Source: Kiritimatiellota bacterium B12222
GTDB lineage: Bacteria > Verrucomicrobiota > Kiritimatiellia > SS1-B-03-39 > UBA6053
Length of the DNA: 64,000 nucleotides
Direction of reading: 5' to 3'
Assembly: GCA_029719485.1 (NCBI GenBank)
Contig: CP120722.1
Span: 1,674,001-1,738,000 of the forward strand
The notes under the pieces are model-generated. The model ran no database searches, was not told the origin of the DNA, and saw only the letters and a list, made by a program, of their open reading frames with translations. Positions 8,934-17,102 of this stretch are shown here, piece after piece (positions within the stretch are counted from its first letter, which is position 1; every line of letters starts with the position of its first letter). The position numbers were made by a program, and so were the translations under genes.

Positions 8934-10367
8934 TTAGAAACGAAAATAGATGAAAGGGTTATGAGTATTGGCGGCAAGTTTGAGCCAGCAGGCAAACATC
9001 AGCATGGTCATCGCAAGGGTTTGTATTCCCCAGAGTAGATGAGCTGGCCGATGGTGTTTGGATGGATTGAGCCATTTTTGCCAAAGCCTGAGTGGCAGGG
9101 GGGTAGCCCCTAATACGGCGAGAAGAACGACCACACTCACTTCCCGATTCAGCAGCATGGGCAAAGTGGTGAGATAAGGAGCTTCGCTGCCGACTCCGGC
9201 CATGACTTTGAAGAAATTCAGGGCTTCTGGGAGTGATTCCGCACGGAAAAAGACCCAACTACAAAGGACCAGTATTAAGGTGTAAAGGTATCCAAACCAA
9301 CGGGGCCTTTTGAAGGGCACGCGATGGCGCAACACGCGTTCGATGATCAGGAAACAACCATGAAGAAGTCCCCAGATGACAAAGGTCCAGCTTGCTCCGT
9401 GCCACAGGCCGCAAAGAAAAAACACGATGAGAAGGTTCAGTCCGGTACGCCGCATGCCCTTACGATTCCCTCCGAGGGGAATGTAAAGATAGTCTCTGAA
9501 CCAAGTGGATAGGGAGATATGCCATCGTCTCCAGAAGTCGGTAATCGAGCTGGAGATGTAGGGATAATTGAAATTCTCAAGAAAATGAAAGCCGAAGAGT
9601 CGTCCAAGTCCGATGGCCATGTCTGAATATCCGGAAAAATCGAAGTAGATTTGCAAGGCATAACAAATGACAGCAAACCATGCGACGGCGGGACTGAATT
9701 GATCGGCTGGAAGTGAGAAAATATGGTCTACAGGGATGGCGACAGTGTTTGCGATGAGCATTTTCTTTCCTAGCCCGATGAGAAAACGTTGGGAGCCTTC
9801 GCTCATATCAGCCAAGCGACTGTGGCGATGTGTTATTTCTTTGGCGATGTCGCTGTATCGGACAATGGGGCCGGCAATAAGCTGAGGGAATAACGAAATA
9901 TACAGGGCGAGATCTAAGGGGTTTTTTTGAGCAGATATTTTTCCAGATCGCACATCCAATACATAGGAGAGGGCTTGAAAGGTGAAGAATGAAATTCCGA
10001 TAGGCAAATGGACGGGAGCCCATTCTACTGGGGGGCGATCCATAAAAAGAAAAACACGGTTGAGGTTTCCGGCCATGAAATTTGCATATTTGCAATAGAC
10101 CAATAATCCCAAGTTTACCCCAACGGCACTCCCAAGTACCCAGGGGCTTTTCGCTTTTGGGTTTTCAGGACTGAGCCATAAGCCCATACCGTAATTGAAA
10201 CTAATGGAGGCCAGCATCACCCAAAGATAAAAGCCTTCTCCCCAGGCATAAAAGCACAAGCTGGCTGCGAGCAGAAAAAGATTTTTAACCCTAGCTGGTA
10301 GAAGGAAATAAATCCCCAATACCAAAGGGAGAAAAATGAAAAGGAATATTTCCGAGCTAAATACCAT
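8934..10367 (-). CDS. MBOAT-family membrane O-acyltransferase (AlgI-like)
   Basis: 477-residue polytopic membrane protein that passes acetyl groups across the inner membrane for polysaccharide O-acetylation. AlgI-type motifs are visible: PIGISFFTFQALSYVLDV, QLIAGPIVRY, FDFSGYSDMAIGLG, and the catalytic-histidine segment LCGLWHGASWTFVIWGLLHG near residue 315. Translationally linked to the AlgJ-like gene downstream. Start chosen as the only ATG giving the family N-terminus MVFSSEIFLFIFLPLVL. Confidence 0.92.
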   Translation of the reverse strand: MVFSSEIFLFIFLPLVLGIYFLLPARVKNLFLLAASLCFYAWGEGFYLWVMLASISFNYGMGLWLSPENPKAKSPWVLGSAVGVNLGLLVYCKYANFMAGNLNRVFLFMDRPPVEWAPVHLPIGISFFTFQALSYVLDVRSGKISAQKNPLDLALYISLFPQLIAGPIVRYSDIAKEITHRHSRLADMSEGSQRFLIGLGKKMLIANTVAIPVDHIFSLPADQFSPAVAWFAVICYALQIYFDFSGYSDMAIGLGRLFGFHFLENFNYPYISSSITDFWRRWHISLSTWFRDYLYIPLGGNRKGMRRTGLNLLIVFFLCGLWHGASWTFVIWGLLHGCFLIIERVLRHRVPFKRPRWFGYLYTLILVLCSWVFFRAESLPEALNFFKVMAGVGSEAPYLTTLPMLLNREVSVVVLLAVLGATPLPLRLWQKWLNPSKHHRPAHLLWGIQTLAMTMLMFACWLKLAANTHNPFIYFRF

Positions 10368-10437
10368 TACAGGGAGTTAGGGATGATGTGAAGCGAATCA
10401 AGCTCATATGCAAAGCAAAGTCGACCCCTCTTGGAGG

Positions 10438-10539
10438 CCAAGCGTTGGGTTTTTCACCGCGCGGCAGGGGGCGGGGAGCATAGCGTTGCGACAGCAGGTG
10501 CCAAATAACTCCGCACGCTGGGACAAGCCCAACGCTTGG
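10438..10539. repeat. Inverted repeat, REP-like unit
   Basis: CCAAGCGTTGGG (10438-10449) and CCCAACGCTTGG (10528-10539) are perfect 12-base inverted arms around a GC-rich 78-base spacer, in the noncoding gap between the divergent MBOAT and sulfotransferase genes. No coding potential is seen. This could be a dispersed palindromic element. Confidence 0.5.
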
Positions 10540-10652
10540 GGAGAAATGGGGGAAGTCCTTGTTAGACCGACCCTTGACAATTTGGGGGCTAAATATAGCT
10601 ATGATGTGGAACGGAACCTCTGTTTTTAGGTTCTACTTTTCTTCTGACCTTT

Positions 10653-11879
10653 ATGACTCATTCTTCCCCTGTTTCTTGTATTTGGATTCATGCGCCCTTC
10701 CGTTCTGGAGGGACACATATTTGGAACCAATTTAGATCCAATGAGGGTTTTCAGTGTTTTTATGAACCCTTTAATGAATGGCTTAGCACTTATAGGCGGG
10801 GGAAATTTGATGAAGAATTTGTGCAAATGAAGCCGTTGATGCGACATCACATGGGGGAGCTTGAATATTTCCATGAATTTCCCGTAGATGATGAGGGGCG
10901 AATAATAGGGTTTGAAGAGGCCTTTGCCTTAGATCGTGTTTGTTGTGAGTCGGATCAAACCGATGAGCGTTTGCAAGAGTATGTGCAGTCGCTCATCGCT
11001 TCTGCAAAGGGGAAAGCGGTGGTGTTTAAAAGTTGCCGATCTACGTTGCGCGCCGGTTGGCTCCATGACACTTTTCCGTTGCGGGGGATCTCAATTGTTC
11101 GAAATCCGAGAGATCAGTTTCGGTCGTTTGCTAGTTTCCCTGAGAAATATTTTGATGCGAACCTGCTGATGCAAACCGCTCATTGCGGAACGGATCCTCG
11201 GCTTCAGCATCTCCAGACGCTCTTTCCTCTGCAAGCGTTGGAACCGGGCTCGCTTAGGGCGTGGATCTGTATCTACCAGTCACTTGCCCAGTGTTTGCCC
11301 GATAATGTACGTTATGCCTTCTTTTATACCTGGTGGTGGATTCATTTGCTTGAAACGGTTCCCGTTTCAGATTTCCTGTTTGATATGAATAGCGTTGCGT
11401 TCAAACCTGACCTTCAACGCTTGTTGGATCAGGCGGGGATGCCGATTGATCTGAAGAAATGTAAAGCACCTCTTCGAGCAGATATGAAACTTGATGAGGC
11501 TCAGTTGGATATTGAAACCTGGGTAGAAGCGCAGTTGTGGCATGCCCACCCTGTATCCTGCCAAAATTTTGTTAATGAAGTGCAGAGGCACGAACCTTTT
11601 ATATCGGATGCGGTGTTGAAACGCGTCAAAAGAATGCGGGCCACGACACCAGGTCATGCATCAGTGACTGCCCCTGCGGTGATCAGTCCTTCGTTGTCAG
11701 ATTGGGGGCCTGAGGTCATGAAAGAAGTGATCAAACTGCAAACCCATACTCAAAATTTAAAAAATAGTTTAAAGACGAAAGATGAATATATTGCGCATTT
11801 ACAGCAAGAGCTTGCGCTTGAAAAAGAACGATTTTTGGAGTGTGAACGTTACGCCAAATCTCTGGAATCTTCCTCCTAG
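10653..11879 (+). CDS. Sulfotransferase-like protein with C-terminal coiled coil
   Basis: 408 residues. The N-terminal IHAPFRSGGTHIWNQF (residues 11-26) has the spacing of a sulfotransferase phosphosulfate loop, and ISIVRNPRDQFRSF near residue 147 matches the 3'-phosphate motif. The last 60 residues are charged and helical (from EVMKEVIKLQTHTQ on), most likely a coiled coil. A weak hairpin (GGAACCT/AGGTTC) lies in the leader. Low similarity to well-known families; the sulfotransferase call rests on the two motifs and on the sister gene at 6445. Confidence 0.6.
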   Translation: MTHSSPVSCIWIHAPFRSGGTHIWNQFRSNEGFQCFYEPFNEWLSTYRRGKFDEEFVQMKPLMRHHMGELEYFHEFPVDDEGRIIGFEEAFALDRVCCESDQTDERLQEYVQSLIASAKGKAVVFKSCRSTLRAGWLHDTFPLRGISIVRNPRDQFRSFASFPEKYFDANLLMQTAHCGTDPRLQHLQTLFPLQALEPGSLRAWICIYQSLAQCLPDNVRYAFFYTWWWIHLLETVPVSDFLFDMNSVAFKPDLQRLLDQAGMPIDLKKCKAPLRADMKLDEAQLDIETWVEAQLWHAHPVSCQNFVNEVQRHEPFISDAVLKRVKRMRATTPGHASVTAPAVISPSLSDWGPEVMKEVIKLQTHTQNLKNSLKTKDEYIAHLQQELALEKERFLECERYAKSLESSS

Positions 11880-12137
11880 GAACGCAGGTTGAAGTCGTGG
11901 GGGAATATACTTGTGGGCTTTTAAGGGGATCGCGCGTGAGTATGGATTGCGTTTGTGCGGGGGTTTGGGGGTCCTGAATTTTGGTGGTTGTTTGTCGAGA
12001 TGAGGAAATCAGGAGCAGGGGGGAGGGCGGACTTGTAATGGGGAATGGGGTATAACCGCGGTCCGGCGATTCCGTTGGAAAGGCTAAGAGAGAGCGTCTT
12101 TTGAGCGTGAGGGGGATATTGGTAAGTTATTTGCTTT

Positions 12138-15100
12138 ATGATTCTACTGAGGACCTTAAATCTTTGTGGCATGATTTTAGATGAATTCACTCCGCTCCGT
12201 ATGGAGTATCCTAGTGCCTGGTTTGGTCACATTCCTTTTGGCATTTGGGTAGGTCGTGCTTTGGCTCCACAAGTTTTTGTGGAATTAGGAGCCCATCACG
12301 GGCATTCATTTTTTAATATTTCGATGGGGGTGTTTTCTCAAAATCCGCAAGCCACCTGTATGGCGGTGGATACTTGGGAAGGAGATGTTCAAGCGGGTAC
12401 ATATGGCGAGGATGTATTTGAAGGGGTCAAGCAGTGTAACGCATCTCAGTTTAATGGTCGCTGTCGCCTTCTTCGATGTACCTTTGATGAAGCCCGTGAC
12501 CACGTGGAAGATGGGAGCATTGATCTTTTGCATATCGATGGGTGTCACCACTACACTGAGGCCAAACATGATTTTGAGCATTGGCTTCCCAAAATGTCGA
12601 CGGATGGGGTGATTCTATTTCATGATATATGTGAAATGGGCGAAGGGTACGGGGTGTGGCAATTGTGGCGTGAACTCAAAAAAAACTATCCTGTCACTTT
12701 TGAATTCACCCACAGTTCAGGCTTGGGGATTTTATGTCTAGGTGAGGAGGTTCCTGAGGGTCTGGATTCCTTGAACGTCGGGGCAGGATCGATGATGGAG
12801 CTCTTTCGATGTCAGGGAATGGTGGTGATTGAGCGCCATTTGCAGCATGCGACCCACCAGCATATGGGCGCGGATCAACAGCGATTGCAACAACAGTTGG
12901 ATCGTTTGCAGAGTGACTATCAGGCAGAAAGAGGGGCGTTGATTCAAAAGGTGGAGGAGGAGGAGACGCAGCTTCGGGATCAGCTGAAAACCTTATCGTC
13001 ACAGCATGAGCATTTACACTCACAACTCCGGCAGTCCACGGCTGTGCGGAATCTGTTGTTGGATTACATGGCTTCGTTGTTTACGGGGGTTCCGAATCAA
13101 AACTGTCGGGAACTTTCAGCTTGGCTTTCGAGGCACAAGGGGGTGGCACGATTGCTGACGAAGCAATGGTTATTCAGGTATACTTTACGAAATCGGTCGT
13201 TTGATCTGACCCGTACCTACCGAATGATCGAAGCCTCAGGGCACTTCAAAAGTGGCTACTATGTTGCGCAGAATCCGGATGTCTTGTTTCAAGGTGCAGA
13301 ACCGTTGTTGCACTGGGTGAGCAGTGGTTGTGAGGAGGGAAGACGTCCTCATCCCTGTTTTGATCCTCATTGGTATCTCACGACTTATCCGGATGTGCGT
13401 GAGTCCGGAATGAATCCCTTTGTGCATTATATCAATACGGGTGCCACGGAAGGGCGCAGACCCTCTGGGGAATTTGAACATTTATTTGTTGCGACAGACG
13501 ATCAGGAGGGCCGCTCTCCTGGGCTTGGTTTAGAGCCTTTCCTGAAGGGGCTGGCTGCTGCAAATGATTTTGTGCCAGAACGAAGTTTTGATCCGCAGTT
13601 GAACTCTCTTGAAGCCGTGGAGACACTGTCCAATCCCTTTGTGCATGACCGAAGTCATTTGCATATTCTTATCGTCTCCGGCTCCCCGGAGTCAGCGGGT
13701 CATCAGTATCGGGTACGGCAACTGGAAGGAGCCTTGCTGGCATTAAATCACCGTGTGCGACTGTTTGATATGCATCAAGCTTATGCACCCGATCAGGATT
13801 TTGAGACTTTTGATGTGGTGGTGTTTTGGCGTATTCCGTGCTGTCCCCAGTTCGAACGGGTGGTGACTCAGGCGAAGGCCGGCGGTGCGAAAATTGTATG
13901 TGATATGGATGACCTTATTTTTGCACCGGAAATTGCGAAAGCTGAGGTGATTGATGGCATTCGATCACAGGCTTATGAGGAAGAAGATATCCAGAAATTG
14001 TTTTTGGACTACCAGCAAGCGATGTTGCTTTGTGATGTATTTTTCTGCCCCACAGAATCCTTGGCCAAACATATGTTGCGCTTAGGGCGTACAACCCATG
14101 TCATCCACAATGGGTATACCGCGAATTATTTACAACGGGCTCGTATAGGCTTGAGGGAAAGTAATACCTTGAAGCGCTCGGGACTTATTCGCATAGGGTA
14201 CGCGTCGGGAAGTCTAACCCATCAAAAGGATTTTGAGCAAACGGTGTCGGCTTGTGTTAAAATCCTGAAGAAATATGCTCACAGTCGTTTGGTGCTGTTT
14301 GTAAAGTCTGATGAGGAGGAGGGGATTAAACTTACCTTGGATTTGGCGGAGTTTCCTGAGCTACAAGCGCTTGAACATCAAATTGAATTACGCCCATTTG
14401 TATCTTTTGATTTGATGCCCTATGAGTTGGCACGTTTCGATATCAATTTAGCGCCTTTGGAAGTGGGAAACCTATTTTGTGAAGCCAAGAGTGAGTTAAA
14501 ATATTTTGAAGCCGCCTTGGTCAAGGTGCCCACCGTTGCGTCACCTACCTTGCCTTTCAAGCAGTCGATTACGTCAGGAAAAAATGGTTTTCTTGCTGAG
14601 ACCGAAGCCGAATGGTTTGATGCGTTGGATCTCTTGGTGAAGGATGAAGCTGCCCGTAAATCGATGGGACGTCAGGCGTATATTCATGCCTTATGGAAGT
14701 TTGGTCCTGAGCGGAAGGTCGAGGTATTGCGAGATACCTTTGGGCAAATCATAGGAGGGGGCGAAGAGGCGAGTCGAAATTTCAACAGCATCTCCTCGGT
14801 GTACCGCCATCCTCCTGCGGAGGTAGTGATTCCTGAGCATGTGCTCTTGTTTACATCGTCGCAGGGGACGCCAGCGCTGGTGTCGGTGGTGATCCCTTTG
14901 TACGATTGTGCGGAGTATCTTGTAGATGCATTGGAGTCTGTACGGACTCAAACGCTTACAGACATTGAACTGATTGTGGTGGATGATGCATCTACAGATG
15001 AGTCTGCCGCGGTGGCAAAAGCATGGTTGGAAACACATGCGTCCCGTTTTTGTCGGGTGTTGTTGTTACAAAATACAGAAAATGTTCATGTCGGCTTAAG

Positions 15101-15569
15101 TCGGAATCTTGGATTTGTGTATGCGGACTCCGACTATGTCTTTCCGTTGGATGCCGGTGATAAGTTGTTGCCTACATGTTTGGAACGCTGCGTTCACAGC
15201 TTAAAGGATTCCGATGCGGCGATGTGTTATCCCCTCATTCAGCATTTGGGTTCCTCGACTCACATGATGGGAGAACAGGCGTGGAGCCCGACCTTGCTTG
15301 CGTTCAACAATTATATCGACGGCATGGCCTTGATCAAAACGTCGGCTTGGGCGCAGGTGGGTGGCTATCGACCCATGTTTGGGTGGGAGGATTATGACTT
15401 GTGGTGCAAATTTTTAGAAACGGGTTTCTGGGGGCAACAAGTGGATGAGGTTTTAGGGCATGCTCGTGTTCATGAGGCCTCGATGCTGAAAACGTTTACG
15501 ATGCAACCTGAAACGCATCAGGAGTGGGTGGATGTTTTCCGGTCCGAACATCCTTGGGTTAAATTTTGA
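12138..15569 (+). CDS. Multidomain methyltransferase-glycosyltransferase fusion
   Basis: 1143 residues. Order: a class I SAM methyltransferase-like domain (VELGAHHGHSF at about 48-58, LLHIDGCHHYTEAKHDF near 130); a glutamine-rich coiled coil (about 245-300); two repeats of the type Y..NPDV....PL.HW...G..EGRRP (about 365-445) found in large glycosyltransferases; a GT4 domain (about 510-860) with the KSELKYFEAALVKVPTVAS donor loop; and a GT2 domain (about 905-1143) starting VSVVIPLYDCAEYL with DDAS. It probably builds and caps a surface glycan in the cytoplasm. Alternative ATGs at 12171 and 12201 are possible; none has a clear ribosome site. Confidence 0.85.
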   Translation: MILLRTLNLCGMILDEFTPLRMEYPSAWFGHIPFGIWVGRALAPQVFVELGAHHGHSFFNISMGVFSQNPQATCMAVDTWEGDVQAGTYGEDVFEGVKQCNASQFNGRCRLLRCTFDEARDHVEDGSIDLLHIDGCHHYTEAKHDFEHWLPKMSTDGVILFHDICEMGEGYGVWQLWRELKKNYPVTFEFTHSSGLGILCLGEEVPEGLDSLNVGAGSMMELFRCQGMVVIERHLQHATHQHMGADQQRLQQQLDRLQSDYQAERGALIQKVEEEETQLRDQLKTLSSQHEHLHSQLRQSTAVRNLLLDYMASLFTGVPNQNCRELSAWLSRHKGVARLLTKQWLFRYTLRNRSFDLTRTYRMIEASGHFKSGYYVAQNPDVLFQGAEPLLHWVSSGCEEGRRPHPCFDPHWYLTTYPDVRESGMNPFVHYINTGATEGRRPSGEFEHLFVATDDQEGRSPGLGLEPFLKGLAAANDFVPERSFDPQLNSLEAVETLSNPFVHDRSHLHILIVSGSPESAGHQYRVRQLEGALLALNHRVRLFDMHQAYAPDQDFETFDVVVFWRIPCCPQFERVVTQAKAGGAKIVCDMDDLIFAPEIAKAEVIDGIRSQAYEEEDIQKLFLDYQQAMLLCDVFFCPTESLAKHMLRLGRTTHVIHNGYTANYLQRARIGLRESNTLKRSGLIRIGYASGSLTHQKDFEQTVSACVKILKKYAHSRLVLFVKSDEEEGIKLTLDLAEFPELQALEHQIELRPFVSFDLMPYELARFDINLAPLEVGNLFCEAKSELKYFEAALVKVPTVASPTLPFKQSITSGKNGFLAETEAEWFDALDLLVKDEAARKSMGRQAYIHALWKFGPERKVEVLRDTFGQIIGGGEEASRNFNSISSVYRHPPAEVVIPEHVLLFTSSQGTPALVSVVIPLYDCAEYLVDALESVRTQTLTDIELIVVDDASTDESAAVAKAWLETHASRFCRVLLLQNTENVHVGLSRNLGFVYADSDYVFPLDAGDKLLPTCLERCVHSLKDSDAAMCYPLIQHLGSSTHMMGEQAWSPTLLAFNNYIDGMALIKTSAWAQVGGYRPMFGWEDYDLWCKFLETGFWGQQVDEVLGHARVHEASMLKTFTMQPETHQEWVDVFRSEHPWVKF

Positions 15570-15585
15570 CCCAGGTGCGTTAAGA

Positions 15586-16299
15586 TTATTTCCCGTGTTG
15601 GTAGGCCTCCCAAACGTCTTGGGTGGGGCCATGGGCCGCGATGACGCCGTCTTTAATCCATACTAAATTTTCACAAAGTTGTTTGAGAAGGTATTCTCCA
15701 TGGGAAACCATGACCACGGTTTTGTCATCGTTAATTTTCTTTTCCATGAGCGCTTGCGCTTTGTTGGAAAAATCAAGGTCGCCTACCGCGAAGACTTCAT
15801 CGAGCAGCATGACATCGGCATCGGTATGGTAAGCGGTCGCAAATCCGAGGCGTGCTTTCATTCCGGTTGAATATGTGCGCAAAGGTTGATCGATGAAGGG
15901 GCCAATATCTGCAAGCGAAACCATGGCTTCCATGCGTTCTTCAACTTGCGTTTTGCTCATGCCGAGGAGCAGTCCGCTAATTCGAATGTTATCTCGTCCG
16001 GTTAAGTGAGGGCTGAATCCTGCTTGAAGCGAGAGCAAGGTGGTGCGAAGTCCTTTTTGATGCAAGACACTTCCCTGGTCGGGTTTGAGAATACCCGCCA
16101 GGAGAGAGAGCAGGGTGCTTTTTCCCGCACCGTTTTCTCCCACAATTCCGAGAATGGTTCCTTCAGGGATGTCAAAGCTGATTTCTTTTAAAGCCCAAAA
16201 CTTTTCGACGCCTTTGGAGTGAAAGCTCCGTTTTTTAGGGTAGGAGAGGGCGACATTCTTGACTTGAATGGCGAGGGAGGGGGAAGGTGCATTTAGCAT
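15586..16299 (-). CDS. Polysaccharide ABC exporter, ATPase subunit (Wzt/KpsT-like)
   Basis: 237 residues. Walker A GENGAGKSTLL, signature LRTYSTGMKARLGFA (a variant of LSGGQ typical of polysaccharide exporters) and Walker B DVMLLDEVFAVGD are all present. It lacks the C-terminal sugar-binding domain of long Wzt proteins. The start at 16299 overlaps the permease stop (ATGCTAA); longer upstream in-frame starts run through the permease gene. Third gene of the 19648-15586 operon; it is convergent with the 12138 fusion gene. Confidence 0.93.
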   Translation of the reverse strand: MLNAPSPSLAIQVKNVALSYPKKRSFHSKGVEKFWALKEISFDIPEGTILGIVGENGAGKSTLLSLLAGILKPDQGSVLHQKGLRTTLLSLQAGFSPHLTGRDNIRISGLLLGMSKTQVEERMEAMVSLADIGPFIDQPLRTYSTGMKARLGFATAYHTDADVMLLDEVFAVGDLDFSNKAQALMEKKINDDKTVVMVSHGEYLLKQLCENLVWIKDGVIAAHGPTQDVWEAYQHGK

Positions 16300-17102
16300 A
16301 TCTTGGCGTACTCCCGATCGTAGTGATTGATCAGCGCGAAGGCCACACCCATGACCATAAGGCTCAGTGCGAAGACGATTCCCAAATAGTGAAAGTTGGG
16401 CCATGTTTGATAGAGCAGGCAGTCTCGATAGCCTTGAATGATTCCGGTGAGGGGATTGAGCATGACCAAAGGTTTTAAGCGGGGCGTGATCAAGGTAATA
16501 TCGAAAAAGACGCCCGAAACGAAAATCAGCAATTGCAGAAAATGTTGTAGAAGGTTGCGCAGGTCAGGCATAAAGGGGGTGATGGCTGCACTCAAGGCCA
16601 CGACGGCAATGGTGAGGACGGCTTGGGTCAGAATGACCAAGGGCAAGGCGATCCAAAAGGGTGAAGGCGGGTAGCCCAAGAGAATCACCAAAAGGAATAG
16701 GGGGATGAGGGTCACTAAAAATTTAAAACTATCCGCGAGTAGACTGACTCCTACGAGGACCGCTTTATGGATATAAATTTTATGGAGGATGTGCGGGGCA
16801 TCGAGAATGGCGCCGCAACCTCGGAGCACCGAACATTGAAACCAACGCCAGGTCAGGGTGCCGACGCAGAGAAAAGCGATAAATTCTTTGCCGCCACTTT
16901 GGAGGATATAACTGAAGGCAATGTAGAAAACCAAAATGCTGAGCAGGGGATCGATAAACCACCAAAACATGCCTCCCAAGGTATGTCCGCATTCCGCCTT
17001 CAGTTCTGCGCTGGCCATGGGGTAAATTAATTTATACTGATCGCGATATTTCTGGGGGTCTGATGCGGAAACATAGACGGGTGTTTCGGCTGGTGTGCTC
17101 AC
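16293..17102 (-). CDS. Polysaccharide ABC exporter, permease subunit (Wzm-like)
   Basis: ABC-2 type membrane permease of 269 residues with about six membrane segments; it pairs with the ATPase that overlaps its 3' end to export a lipid-linked glycan. The segments LGGMFWWFIDPLLSILVFYI and NPLTGIIQGYRDCLL are typical. It starts with GTG, overlapping the upstream glycosyltransferase stop as GTGA. Confidence 0.9.
   Translation of the reverse strand: MSTPAETPVYVSASDPQKYRDQYKLIYPMASAELKAECGHTLGGMFWWFIDPLLSILVFYIAFSYILQSGGKEFIAFLCVGTLTWRWFQCSVLRGCGAILDAPHILHKIYIHKAVLVGVSLLADSFKFLVTLIPLFLLVILLGYPPSPFWIALPLVILTQAVLTIAVVALSAAITPFMPDLRNLLQHFLQLLIFVSGVFFDITLITPRLKPLVMLNPLTGIIQGYRDCLLYQTWPNFHYLGIVFALSLMVMGVAFALINHYDREYAKIC

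Noticed and set aside
10572..10606. TTGACA followed by TATGAT as a promoter for the 10653 gene
   Set aside because: The spacing is about 20-21 bases, too long for a sigma-70 promoter.
10408..10629. 73-codon plus-strand frame in the gap before the second sulfotransferase gene
   Set aside because: It lies over the inverted repeat and ends in the leader hairpin, with no ribosome site.
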